Origin: Verrucomicrobiota bacterium
GTDB lineage: Bacteria; Verrucomicrobiota; Verrucomicrobiia; Palsa-1439
Reading direction: 5' to 3'
Assembly: GCA_016871575.1 (NCBI GenBank)
Contig: VHCW01000009.1
Span: forward strand, 1 to 64,000
Length of the DNA stretch: 64,000 nucleotides
The stretch's first letter is position 1. Each line of letters begins with the position of its first letter. The notes under the pieces were generated by a model that saw nothing but the letters and a program-made list of their open reading frames with translations, did not search any database and was not told the DNA's origin. Made by a program: the position numbers and the translations under genes. Positions 18,166 to 28,371 of this stretch are shown in pieces.

Positions 18166-19530
18166 ACTGATCATCAACATCATCACCAATTGGGTGTATC
18201 CCATCTTCCTGGTGGTGTTCTTCTTTGGTCTGACGATTTTCATCCACGAACTGGGCCATTTCCTCGTCGCAAAGAAACGCGGGATGAAGATTGAGCGGTT
18301 CTCCATCGGTTTCGGCCCCGCGATCTGGAAATGGACGCGCGACGGCATTGAGTATCGCGTCTCGTGGATTCCGTGCGGCGGCTACGTGATGTTGCCGCAG
18401 ATGGCGCCGATGGAAGCGCTCGAAGGCAAATCGGATGTCAAACCCGAGGAACTGCCGCCGGCTTCGCCGATGGACAAGATTCTGGTCTCGCTCGCGGGGC
18501 CGGCGTTGAACGTCGCGCTGGCGTGGCTGCTGGCGTGCGCGCTCTGGGCGTTCGGCACGCCGGCCAACCCTTCCGTCGTCGGCTGGGTTGAGCAAGGCAG
18601 CCCCGAGGAACTCGCCGGCATCAAACCCGGCGACCGCATCGCGCAAGTCAACGACCAGACAGTGAAGACGTGGGGTGAAATGATGGAGGCGGTCGCGTTC
18701 AGCCGGCAAACCACGGTGCAATTGCACATCGAGCGCGGCGCGCAGAAGCTCACCTTCGATGTCGAGACGCACCTCAACGAGAAGTTCAAAATCAAGACGC
18801 TGGATTTGTATCCGCGCGTCCGTCCGTATGCGCAGATGGTGTTGCCCAGCTCGCCCGCGGCGCGCGCCGGCGTGCGCGCGGACGACCGGTTCGTCTCCAT
18901 TGATGGTGTGCCGATTTACAGCCGCGAGCAGATGATGGAACTGATCAAAAGACGCCCCGAGCAGCCGATCCAGATCAAGGCGTTGCGCGACGGCAAGATG
19001 ATGACGCTGACCGCGGTGCCGGAGGTTGACCCGAAGGACAAGGTCGCCCGCATCGGTGTCAGCTTGGCCGAAGACTTGGAAATCATGCGCCCCGGTGCGA
19101 CGCCTGTCCAACAGTTCCACGAGGTGCTCGGCTCGATGTGGCGCCTCGCGAAGGCACTTGTCCATCACAAGGAAACCGGCGTCGGCCTCAACAGCGTCAG
19201 CGGGCCTGTCGGCATTTCCGTCGTTTGGTGGTATGCCATCGTCAGCGGCGGCATCCTGATGGGCATCAAGATCGCCGTCATGCTCAACATCAACCTCGCC
19301 ATCCTCAACCTCCTGCCGTTGCCCGTGCTCGACGGCGGCCACATCGTGTTCTCCGCCATCGAAGCCGCCATCCGCCGGCCGCTGAATCAAAAGTTCGTCC
19401 AAGTCAGCCAGACAGCGTTCGCCGCGTTGCTGATCGCGTTCATGCTCTACATCACCATCTTCTCCGACCTCCGCCGGTTCCTGCCCACAAAACAAACCAC
19501 CACCGAGACGCAGCCCGCGCCGTCGCCGCC

Positions 19531-19534
<4 letters not shown>
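18155..19534 (+). CDS. rseP: RIP (site-2) metalloprotease RseP
   Basis: A 459-residue intramembrane zinc protease that cleaves membrane anchors such as anti-sigma factors. The zinc motif HELGH is at residues 31-35 in the first membrane helix. The second conserved site is 'NLLPLPVLDGGHI' near the C-terminus. Two PDZ-like stretches lie between ('VVGWVEQGSPEELAGIKPGD' and 'LPSSPAARAGVRADD'). The GTG start at 18155 has AAAGGAAG about 7 nt upstream and overlaps dxr by 11 nt. Its stop overlaps the ispG ATG (ATGA). No sigma/anti-sigma pair is visible in this window, so its target is unknown. Confidence 0.94.
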
Positions 19535-21128
<1,594 letters not shown>

Positions 21129-21132
<4 letters not shown>

Positions 21133-21674
21133 TTCAGCCTTGGCCACGCAAATCCAGCGAGCAGAAGCTTGATTGCCGCATCTTCAAGGTGCGTAAGGAC
21201 GTCGTCGTCAACCCTCGCAACAACAGCCTGCACGACATGTACGCGCTGGACATGGACAACTGGGTGAACGTCATTCCGCTCACGCCCGACCAACAGATCA
21301 TCCTGATCCATCAATGGCGACACGGAACTCGCTCCGTTCAACTCGAAACTCCGGGCGGCCTGATGGATCATCCCGGCGAGACGCCCGAAGAATGCGCCCG
21401 CCGCGAACTGCTCGAGGAAACCGGCTACGAAGCCGGCGAACTCGTTCATCTCGGCAGCGTCCATCCCAACCCGGCCATTCAAGGCAACCTTCAGCACTAT
21501 GTACTGGCGACGAACTGCCGCAAGGTCGCGGGGCTGACGCTCGATCACGCAGAAGACATCGCCGTGACACTCGCGCCGCTGGCCGACATTCCGCGCATGA
21601 TCCGCGCCGGCGAGATCACCCACGGCATCGTCATCGGCGGCTTCTACTGGCTCGAACTGCACCGGCGCAAATGA
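21129..21674 (+). CDS. Nudix hydrolase (ADP-ribose pyrophosphatase-like)
   Basis: A 181-residue Nudix protein. The Nudix box is seen in 'GGLMDHPGETPEECARREL' followed by 'LEETGY', with the catalytic Glu-rich helix intact; the G-to-E spacing appears one residue longer than the standard GX5E. Upstream 'VIPLTPDQQIILIHQWRHG' is typical of ADP-ribose/NDP-sugar pyrophosphatases. GTG 21129 overlaps the ispG stop (GTGA); longer in-frame starts lie inside ispG. Its stop overlaps the next ATG. Probably a housecleaning enzyme hydrolysing nucleoside diphosphate derivatives. Substrate unproven. Confidence 0.85.
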
Positions 21675-22747
21675 AGATTACCCCCGACTGGGAGGCGCTC
21701 GTCCGCTGCATCCGGCGTGAAGGCACACCGAAACGCGTCCATCACATCGAACTGTATCTCGATGCCGAGGTGCAGGACGCGGTGTCGAAACGCTTCGGAC
21801 TACTCGACGGCCTCGACAGCGCCGATCCGTTGTTCACGCTGAAACGCAGTTTTCGCGTCCAACAGTTTCTCGGCTACGACTACGTCCGATGTGGGCTGGA
21901 CAATGTGCTGTGGGAATTTCGCCGGCAGACCGCGACGGACACCGCGGAATTGGCGCGCACCGGCGGGCGCAGTTACGTGGACGAACATACCGGGCCGATC
22001 ATGTCGTGGGAGGAGTTCGAACGATACCCGTGGCCGCAGCCGAGCCAGTGGAACAGCCGGTCACTGGAATGGCTGGAGCGGAATCTGCCGGACGGCATGT
22101 GCATCATCGGCAGCGCGGGGTTTGCTCATTTTGCCGAGCATCTCTCGTGGTTGATGGGATACGAGACTCTTTGCCTGGCGCTGTTCGACCAGCGCGATCT
22201 CGTTACCGCCATACGCGAGCGCCTGATCGAAATCTACCGGGTCATGCTGGAGCGCATCCTGCAATTCAAGCGCGTGAAGATCATCTGGGGCAGCGACGAC
22301 ATGGGCTTCAAGACCGGCCCGCTCATCAGCCCAGCCGACCTCCGCGAGTTCGTCCTGCCCGGCCACAAACTCATGGCCCAGATGTCGCATGCTGCCGGGC
22401 ATCCGTACCTGCTTCATTGCTGCGGCGACATCCACGCGATCATGCCAGACCTGATTGACGACGTGCAAATTGACGCCAAACACTCGTTCGAGGACACAAT
22501 TGAAGATGTCGTTGCCGCCAAGCAACGTTACGGCGACCGGATCGCGCTACTCGGTGGCATTGACATGGATTTTCTCTGCCGCAGCGACGAGGCGCAAATC
22601 CGTCAGCGCGTCCGTCGCACCTTGGAACGATGCCTGCCCGGCGGCGGTTACTGTCTCGGCACCGGCAACAGCGTCGCCAACTACGTCCCGCTCGATCATT
22701 ACCTCGCGATGCTCGACGAGGGAAACCGGTTCTTGCAGGCCGTGTGA
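21671..22747 (+). CDS. Uroporphyrinogen decarboxylase-family protein
   Basis: A 358-residue member of the UROD/MtaA superfamily. 'GSAGFAHFAEHLSWLMGYE', 'IIWGSDDMGFKTGPLISP', 'LHCCGDIHAIMPDLID', 'DAKHSFED' and 'LLGGIDMDFLC' are typical of PVC UROD-like proteins, many of which are thought to be corrinoid-linked methyltransferases rather than haem enzymes. 'HCCGD' supplies possible Zn ligands, which favours the methyltransferase branch. ATG 21671 overlaps the Nudix stop. Last gene of the dxr-rseP-ispG-Nudix unit. No corrinoid protein gene is nearby, so the role stays open. Confidence 0.8.
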   Translation: MKITPDWEALVRCIRREGTPKRVHHIELYLDAEVQDAVSKRFGLLDGLDSADPLFTLKRSFRVQQFLGYDYVRCGLDNVLWEFRRQTATDTAELARTGGRSYVDEHTGPIMSWEEFERYPWPQPSQWNSRSLEWLERNLPDGMCIIGSAGFAHFAEHLSWLMGYETLCLALFDQRDLVTAIRERLIEIYRVMLERILQFKRVKIIWGSDDMGFKTGPLISPADLREFVLPGHKLMAQMSHAAGHPYLLHCCGDIHAIMPDLIDDVQIDAKHSFEDTIEDVVAAKQRYGDRIALLGGIDMDFLCRSDEAQIRQRVRRTLERCLPGGGYCLGTGNSVANYVPLDHYLAMLDEGNRFLQAV

Positions 22748-22808
22748 CCTTACGCGGCGTTGGGGATTCGCAACTTGTTCATCTCCGCGGTGAGTGCTGG
22801 AACCATTG

Positions 22809-22837
22809 TTGACTTCGTTTCGTCGAAACCCTACGGT
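22809..22837 (+). promoter_or_regulatory. Promoter of the lipoprotein gene
   Basis: TTGACT (22809-22814), 17 bp and TACGGT (22832-22837), ending 10 bp before the ATG at 22848. This supports 22848 over the upstream in-frame candidate at 22794. Confidence 0.5.
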
Positions 22838-22847
22838 TTTGCCCGCA

Positions 22848-24188
22848 ATGAGAAATGTGATGAGGATAAAGTGGTTGTGTTTTGGCGTGGCAGTCGTTTC
22901 ACTGACGATGGCTGTTTGCCTCCAAGGTTGTTCTTTCACCAGGGAAGCGAAGAAGAGTTCACTTTCGTGGCAGGAGGAGGCAGTCACGCGTGCCCGCATC
23001 TTGTCGCGAGTGAAATGGACGCCGGTCGCCGCAACGATGCCGAACCGTCGGGGCGGTTATTTCGAGCAGGGAACCGAGTACACCGGAGTTCCGTATTCGA
23101 GCGTCAAGGCGGTGGGACGCTTCATCGGCTTCGACATCCATCTGAAGACGTTCCTGGCCGCCGTCGAGAATCCCCGTAGCGTCCTTTACACCGAGAATCT
23201 TTCCGGCAAGGTGTCCAATGCCGCGGCCTACTACGGCACGGTTTGCTCGGCGTTCACCGGCTACGCCTTGCAGTGCGCCAATCCCTATCGAAGCTCGCAC
23301 CACGGCCCGGAGTTCCGCAACGGCGTCATTCTCGTCGAGCCGCAATCGGCTCAGGCCGCGGAACCGGGCAATGTCATTTATACGCCGCCTGCCAAGCCCG
23401 GTGGAGGTTCTCATGTGGAACTTGTCACCGAAGTCGAACGAACCGGAGACCGCGTAACCGCCGTCCGCGTCGAGGAGAGCGCGCCGCCGACCACCCGAAA
23501 CACCCTTCGCAGCGCCTCAGACTTCAATTCCCATATTTCATCCCGGAACCGCAAACTGTATCGGATCACCGACTTCAATGCTTGGCGCGGACAGAACAAG
23601 GCCGAATCGTTTTTGTTTCCGAACTACAAGGAGGATTCCGCGACGCCTGTCATCAATCGAGTTCTGCTGCTCGACCGCGGAGACTGGGTTCCGTATTACC
23701 GGGACCAGCCCGTGAAATTCAATGTTATGGACAAGGACTCCAAAGGCGTCAAATCCCTCGTCATCAAGCGTGGCGCTACAGTCGTCGAACAGATCGCCGT
23801 GCAAGACCGGGGCGTAATCGAACGCTTCCTTCCCGTCTGCGGCGATTACACGGCGCATTGCGTCATGAGCGACGGTTCCCTGAGCCGGGCGTGCGAGTTC
23901 TCCGTGTGCGATCTGGCGTTCAGCCTTCCCACTGGGGCGCCAATGCGGGGCAAACCGTGGGAAATCACCTTCACCGCCAGCAACCTGAGCGTCATTGTCG
24001 TGCATCTCATGAACCCCAAGCCCCCCTACGAGCGCCACAGCATCTGGCTTACCGAGCAAGATCGCCATCGCGGGAAAGTAACCGTTCCCGCCGGCCTGCT
24101 TCGGGAAGCCGGCCTTATTCAAGTGTGGGTGGTTGCCGAAAACAAATACGGCAGACTGACCAAAGAGCAAGAGATCGTTGTCGAATAG
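22848..24188 (+). CDS. Lipoprotein with putative NlpC/P60- or papain-like cysteine hydrolase domain
   Basis: A 446-residue protein. An N-terminal hydrophobic stretch ends in the lipobox 'LQGC', indicating a lipid-anchored exported protein. Residues about 70-230 contain 'GVPYSSVK', 'NPRSVLYTENLSG', 'YYGTVCSAFTGYAL' and 'GSHVELVTEV', the spacing expected for a catalytic Cys and His of NlpC/P60-like folds. The C-terminal half looks like beta-sandwich material ('VKFNVMDKDSKGVKSLVIKR') and is unassigned. It stands just upstream of the Tad pilus promoter in the same direction, but has its own promoter. A wall-remodelling role is possible; not proven. Confidence 0.6.
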   Translation: MRNVMRIKWLCFGVAVVSLTMAVCLQGCSFTREAKKSSLSWQEEAVTRARILSRVKWTPVAATMPNRRGGYFEQGTEYTGVPYSSVKAVGRFIGFDIHLKTFLAAVENPRSVLYTENLSGKVSNAAAYYGTVCSAFTGYALQCANPYRSSHHGPEFRNGVILVEPQSAQAAEPGNVIYTPPAKPGGGSHVELVTEVERTGDRVTAVRVEESAPPTTRNTLRSASDFNSHISSRNRKLYRITDFNAWRGQNKAESFLFPNYKEDSATPVINRVLLLDRGDWVPYYRDQPVKFNVMDKDSKGVKSLVIKRGATVVEQIAVQDRGVIERFLPVCGDYTAHCVMSDGSLSRACEFSVCDLAFSLPTGAPMRGKPWEITFTASNLSVIVVHLMNPKPPYERHSIWLTEQDRHRGKVTVPAGLLREAGLIQVWVVAENKYGRLTKEQEIVVE

Positions 24189-24209
24189 CGGCTGGTAGAA
24201 GAATGAGTT

Positions 24210-24218
24210 CCCCCCCCC
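24210..24218. repeat. Homopolymeric C9 tract
   Basis: Nine consecutive C residues in the gap between the lipoprotein gene and the flp promoter, about 40 bp upstream of the -35 box. Such tracts can slip during replication. Length variation here could alter promoter-upstream spacing but no gene frame. Confidence 0.6.
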
Positions 24219-24258
24219 GTAAACCCGGATTCCTGCCAGACATGTGACAATGCTATGC

Positions 24259-24287
24259 TTGACTGCTTGGCCCGTCAGGCATAGGAT
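24259..24287 (+). promoter_or_regulatory. Promoter of the flp-tad operon
   Basis: TTGACT (24259-24264), 17 bp and TAGGAT (24282-24287). Start of transcription is expected near 24294, giving a leader of about 27 nt with the Shine-Dalgarno AAAGGGGG (24305-24312) before the flp ATG. One of the best matches in the window. Confidence 0.65.
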
Positions 24288-24320
24288 TACACCAACTTAA
24301 CATGAAAGGGGGTGAGTGGA

Positions 24321-24497
24321 ATGTTACAGAGACTGATCAAGAAACTGAATCGGAAGTCAGCCCAGAGCTTGGTGGAGTACACTCTGGTGTTGGCTTTGGT
24401 AATTGTCGTTTGCATCGCGCTATTGAAGGCGCTTGGCGGTGGAGTTCAGAATGCGTTGAACTCAGTGAACTCGGGGCTCGCCACCAGTGGTAGTTAA
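24321..24497 (+). CDS. flp: Flp/Fap-type pilin
   Basis: A 58-residue prepilin: basic leader 'MLQRLIKKLNRKSA', then the Flp signature 'QSLVEYTLVLALVIVV' and a short Gly/Asn/Ser tail. Glu19 and Tyr20 are the conserved +5/+6 pair, placing cleavage after Ala14, where most Flp pilins have Gly. It is the major subunit exported by the Tad system encoded downstream. ATG 24321 is preferred over the in-frame GTG 24312 because a strong AAAGGGGG lies 8 nt upstream. A hairpin lies between it and cpaB. Confidence 0.88.
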   Translation: MLQRLIKKLNRKSAQSLVEYTLVLALVIVVCIALLKALGGGVQNALNSVNSGLATSGS

Positions 24498-24768
24498 GAT
24501 TGGGCGTTTCTCCGCACGATTGAGGAGTTATGAACGCGAAGACAAGCAGCAGGGCAACGCAAGCATGTTCGTGGTATCATGAAATGCGGCCTGCTTCTTT
24601 GCCCTGCTGTTCTTCGTTTATGTAGTTTGTCCTCAACCCAGGGCAGGTGTTCCGGGTAATGGTGATGATGTAATTTGTCCAGGCTTGGGCCGAGGTTCCT
24701 GAGTCGCAGGACAAGAGTGCACCAGGACAGCAATCGAACGAACAAGAACGAGAAAGAGAGGACTTCCC
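24498..24768 (+). other. Intergenic region between flp and cpaB
   Basis: 271 bp without a supportable gene. It contains the hairpin at 24547-24609. An AGAGAGGA-like Shine-Dalgarno lies shortly before the cpaB ATG. No clear second promoter was found. Confidence 0.6.
24547..24609 (+). terminator. Hairpin after flp, possible partial terminator
   Basis: CAGCAGGGCAA (24547-24557) pairs perfectly with TTGCCCTGCTG (24599-24609), and an inner AAGCA/TGCTT pair (24561-24565 / 24592-24596) extends it. The next bases (24610-24619) are T-rich but not a pure T run. It could end most transcripts after flp or protect the flp 3' end, keeping pilin in excess over the machinery. Confidence 0.45.
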
Positions 24769-25638
24769 ATGGCAACCACAGGAAGTGGAGCGAAAATCTT
24801 GGTGGCAGGTCTGACGTTGGGCTTGATCACCGCAGTTTTGCTCTACACATATTTACGCCGCGTGAGTGAACTTCCCAAGCAGCACTGGAAACCCGTTGTT
24901 GTGGCCAAAACACAGATTGCTGCCAATACCAAACTTACGCAGAACATGGTCACTCTTGCGCTCATGCCACCGGAGACCATCGTGCCGAATGCGTTGCGCG
25001 ACATCAGATTGGTGGACACGAAACTGGCGCGTCGGGATTTGTTTCCCCAACAGCAGATTTTGGATCACGATCTGATGCTGGAGGGTGAGACGCCCAGTTT
25101 GGCCCTTCGCGTGCCGGAAGGCAAACGGGCCATTGCCATTGCGGCCAGCGAGGTCGTCGCTGTTGGCTCCGTCGTCAAACCCGGCGACCGCGTGGACGTC
25201 ATCGTCACCTACCGTGATCCTGTCAGCAACGACGAGACAACCCAGATGATTCTGCAGAACGTGCTCGTGCTGGCTGTTAATCAAGGCCAGACTGACCCTG
25301 CCAAGGCTGAAGGAGCCAAGACGTCCATGACCTTGGCCGTGGCGCCCGAAGACACCGAACGGCTTACCGCAGCCGATGTGGCCGGGAAACTGCGCATTTC
25401 ATTGCGGTCGCCCCATGACGCCACCGTGTACACCGGCGTGGGCGTGACCGTGAAGGACATTTCCGTCGGCAAGGTGCGCGTGACGGTTCCTCCCGCCGAC
25501 CTTGTGAAATCAGAACCACCGGTGCAAACATCGTTGCCGCCGGTGGTGATCACCATCACGAATGTCGTTCCAACGGCGGAGAAACCGCGGGAGATTTTGA
25601 TCTACCGCGGCACCGAAGTAAAGACGGTCGTTCCCTGA
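24769..25638 (+). CDS. cpaB: Flp pilus assembly protein CpaB/RcpC
   Basis: A 289-residue periplasmic pilus protein. One N-terminal membrane segment ('ILVAGLTLGLITAVLLYTYL') is followed by an SAF domain ('VVVAKTQIAANTKLTQNMV'), the unit thought to bind cell wall or the secretin, and the RcpC/CpaB domain ('LRVPEGKRAIAIAASEV', 'VKPGDRVDVIVTY'). Usual length. Sits between the pilin and secretin genes as in other Tad loci. It probably couples the outer-membrane secretin to the inner machinery. Confidence 0.9.
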   Translation: MATTGSGAKILVAGLTLGLITAVLLYTYLRRVSELPKQHWKPVVVAKTQIAANTKLTQNMVTLALMPPETIVPNALRDIRLVDTKLARRDLFPQQQILDHDLMLEGETPSLALRVPEGKRAIAIAASEVVAVGSVVKPGDRVDVIVTYRDPVSNDETTQMILQNVLVLAVNQGQTDPAKAEGAKTSMTLAVAPEDTERLTAADVAGKLRISLRSPHDATVYTGVGVTVKDISVGKVRVTVPPADLVKSEPPVQTSLPPVVITITNVVPTAEKPREILIYRGTEVKTVVP

Positions 25639-25675
25639 CAGCGCAAACCATACAATGAACGAAAGGACAACAACT

Positions 25676-27091
25676 ATGAAGACCAATATCGGCAATCGCG
25701 TCCCTCAACCACTGTGGGCGGCCCTGCTTATCCTCTGGTCCTTTACCGTCGCCATTGCCGCCCGTCCGCCTCAAGCGATTCAGGTCAACATCAGCGAAGC
25801 CGTCACACTGCCCGTCACCAATCTGTCCAAGGCGGCTATTGCCGACGCTGCGATTGCTGACGTTGTGGTGCTTTCGGAGACCGAGATCAGCGTCATCGGG
25901 AAAAAAATCGGCACAACAACCCTTACCCTCGCGCACACGGGAGGCATTCCCACCAAGAGTTACCGTGTCGAAGTCGGCGGAAACGGCGCCATCGTCAACG
26001 CCATCCGTTCGCTTATTACCGACCGATCCGTCACCGTGACGGAAGTCGGGGATGCCATTGTGCTCGACGGGCAAGTGCAGGATGAGATTCAGTTGAATCG
26101 CACGGTCCAAATCGCTGAAGCATTCAAGGTCAAACTCATCAATCTGCTGGAAGTCAAGAAGCCGCGCCAAGTCGCCATTCGCACGCGCGTCGCTGAAGTC
26201 AGTTCTACAGCGGCCCGAAAGGTCGGCTTCCGGTGGTTTGGCACCGCAGGCGAAGTCCAGTACGCGATGGATATGAAGAACCTCGACGACATCACCGACC
26301 AGATTCGTCACGGCTTTCTTCAGCCCAAAACCACCACTGCGGTTACGCCGACTTCATTCAGCCAGACTCCCAGCCTGGATGTGATTCTCCAGTTGTTGGT
26401 GGACAACAATTATGCGCGCTTGTTGGCGGAGCCTACCTTGATCACCAAAAGCGGCAGTGAGGCCTCCTTCCTGGTTGGTGAAGAGCGTCCCATCGTGCAA
26501 GTGCTCGCCAATTCCGTCACCGTGGATTACAAGAAAATCGGCGTTCACATGAAGATCAAGCCAACTGCCGACAGTCAAAATCGGATTGCCACGGTCATTC
26601 ATGCGGAAGTCAGCCAGGTCATCGGTGTCACGGCGACAGACCAGTACAGTCTTCCCATCATCGGCACCAAAACAGCCGACAGCACCCTGCACGTCAATGA
26701 TGGCCAGACGATTGTCATCGGTGGGTTGCTGGAGAACAACCTGAGTCGAGATTATTTACGCAAACTTCCCTGGCTGGCCGAGATTCCCGTCATTGGCCAT
26801 CTGTTCCGTCATCGCGAGCGGGAGTCCCAGCAACGAGAAGTGCTCTTTTTCATGACGCCTTCCATCGTCAAGGACGTGGATGCCAGCACTGCCGGGGCGG
26901 CACGGACCCCGCTCATGCAACAATGGAACGGTGCGACATTGGGTGAGAAGGTGCTGGAAGTGCCGCCGAAAGACGAGCCACCGCCCCTGAAACTGTTCAA
27001 AGAAAAGGCGACGACAGCAGAACCCGCGCCGGCGACACCGAAGAAAGCGCCGACCACCAACTTCGGCCCGGCGCGTTCCGGAGGAGAATGA
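25676..27091 (+). CDS. cpaC: Tad/Flp secretin CpaC/RcpA
   Basis: A 471-residue outer-membrane secretin. Signal peptide ('LWAALLILWSFTVAIAARP'), a pilus N domain ('IQVNISEAVTLPVTNLSKAA', 'SVIGKKIGTTTLTL'), a BON-like stretch, then the secretin core ('EPTLITKSGSEASFLVGEE', 'IIGTKTADSTLHVNDGQT', 'VIGGLLENNLSRDYLRKLPW', 'REVLFFMTPSIV'). ATG 25676 was chosen because GAAAGGA (25661-25667) lies just upstream; an earlier in-frame ATG at 25655 has no such site. The Pro/Ala/Lys-rich tail is unusual but not truncated. Confidence 0.93.
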   Translation: MKTNIGNRVPQPLWAALLILWSFTVAIAARPPQAIQVNISEAVTLPVTNLSKAAIADAAIADVVVLSETEISVIGKKIGTTTLTLAHTGGIPTKSYRVEVGGNGAIVNAIRSLITDRSVTVTEVGDAIVLDGQVQDEIQLNRTVQIAEAFKVKLINLLEVKKPRQVAIRTRVAEVSSTAARKVGFRWFGTAGEVQYAMDMKNLDDITDQIRHGFLQPKTTTAVTPTSFSQTPSLDVILQLLVDNNYARLLAEPTLITKSGSEASFLVGEERPIVQVLANSVTVDYKKIGVHMKIKPTADSQNRIATVIHAEVSQVIGVTATDQYSLPIIGTKTADSTLHVNDGQTIVIGGLLENNLSRDYLRKLPWLAEIPVIGHLFRHRERESQQREVLFFMTPSIVKDVDASTAGAARTPLMQQWNGATLGEKVLEVPPKDEPPPLKLFKEKATTAEPAPATPKKAPTTNFGPARSGGE

Positions 27092-27159
27092 CAGGCCGGT
27101 GACGCAACGGCGGAACAACCGGTGCCAGCAACGGCATTCAAGCGATTGACTCAACGACC

Positions 27160-28356
27160 ATGACAGGACCCATTACAGTGTTTATCGCCAACAGCCAGTT
27201 GGCGGAACGCGAGCGGTTGAGGAAACAACTAGCTGATTGCCCCGACATTCAGGTTGTCGGCGAGGCGCCGAATGACCGTGAATGCATTGAGGCGGTGTTG
27301 CGCCAGCGTCCGCAAGTGGTGCTCATACAGGAAGAACTTCCGGTGTCGGGCGGCCTGCAGGTTGCCCAGCAGCTTTCCGAGCGGGCCGGCGAAGTTTCGG
27401 TGATTCTCGTGCTCGTCAATCCCGCCGGCGAGGAGATGTGGCACAAGATGCTGCGCGACGGCATCCGGGAATTCATCACGCGCAGCACCCCCGCCGACTT
27501 GGTGGCGGAGGAAATACGGCGTGTGGCAAAACTACAAAGGCCACACACCGCTGCTGCGATTGCCGACGATGGCAAGCCGAAGAACCAAATCATCACGGTC
27601 GCCGCCCCGCGGGGCGGCACCGGCAAGACAGTCATCGCCACCAACCTGGCCGTGGCGCTCGCCTCGCGCCACGAAAACGTGGCCTTGCTGGACTTGAACC
27701 TGGTCGGCGGCGACGTGGCGGTGTTGCTGGACTTGATTCCCCAGCGAACATTGGGGGACCTCATGCCGACCTTTGTCGGCATTGACGATGACGTGATGGA
27801 CAGTGTGATGGTGAAACATGCCTGCGGATTGCGCGTGGTGCCGGCGCCGCTGAACGGCATGTACGACAGTTCCTTGATGTCACGTCCGCTGGTCCAGAAT
27901 ATCCTGCGGTTTCTGCGGATGCGCTGCAACTATACGGTTGTTGACACGGGTTACCCCAGCCTCGAAAGCACGCTTGCGGCGATGGATGCCTCGGACATCA
28001 TCCTGGTGGTGGTGGGCAATGATTTGCCGCGTTTGCGGGACGGCAAACAGTATCTGCGAAACCTGATTGCCGCCAACTATCCCAAGGAACGCATCCGCCT
28101 CATTGCCAACCGCACTGGTGTCACCAAGGAGATTCCCACGAAGGAAATCGAGTCCATCCTGAAGTTTCCCGTGACGGCCATGCTGCCGAATGACGATGAA
28201 CTGGTGGGCATGTCCGTCAATCTCGGCCAGCCATTCGTCTTGTCCTCGCCGAATAAATCGTTGTCGAAGATTCTGGCCAATCTGGCAGATAGTTTGTCGG
28301 TTGCCGCGGACGCAAACCAGAAGAAACGCAAATCGGTTTTCACGTTGTTTGCATGA
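27160..28356 (+). CDS. tadZ: Pilus localisation ATPase TadZ/CpaE
   Basis: A 398-residue protein. Residues 1-115 are receiver-like, but the phosphoacceptor position in 'VVLIQEELP' is Gln57 instead of Asp, so it is a pseudo-receiver. Residues about 145-370 are a ParA/MinD-type ATPase with 'VAAPRGGTGKTVIATNLAVA' (Arg151 in place of the signature Lys of KGGxGKT) and 'VALLDLNLVGGDV'. TadZ/CpaE proteins place the Tad machine at a cell pole. It is 68 nt after the secretin gene and 15 nt before tadA. Confidence 0.9.
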   Translation: MTGPITVFIANSQLAERERLRKQLADCPDIQVVGEAPNDRECIEAVLRQRPQVVLIQEELPVSGGLQVAQQLSERAGEVSVILVLVNPAGEEMWHKMLRDGIREFITRSTPADLVAEEIRRVAKLQRPHTAAAIADDGKPKNQIITVAAPRGGTGKTVIATNLAVALASRHENVALLDLNLVGGDVAVLLDLIPQRTLGDLMPTFVGIDDDVMDSVMVKHACGLRVVPAPLNGMYDSSLMSRPLVQNILRFLRMRCNYTVVDTGYPSLESTLAAMDASDIILVVVGNDLPRLRDGKQYLRNLIAANYPKERIRLIANRTGVTKEIPTKEIESILKFPVTAMLPNDDELVGMSVNLGQPFVLSSPNKSLSKILANLADSLSVAADANQKKRKSVFTLFA

Positions 28357-28371
28357 GAGAGATGAGTTGAC

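Noticed and set aside
22794-22847. Extension of the lipoprotein to 22794
   Set aside because: It would put non-signal residues before the lipobox and overlap the -35/-10 pair at 22809-22837.
24265-24287. TGGCCCGTCAGGCAT near flp as a sigma-54 promoter, suggested by rpoN in the window
   Set aside because: The GG-to-GC distance is two bases too short, and a well-spaced TTGACT/TAGGAT pair covers the same DNA.
24498-24775. Minus-strand open frame between flp and cpaB
   Set aside because: Composition is Arg/Leu/Cys-rich without a domain, it overlaps the cpaB start, and it covers the hairpin; probably not a gene.
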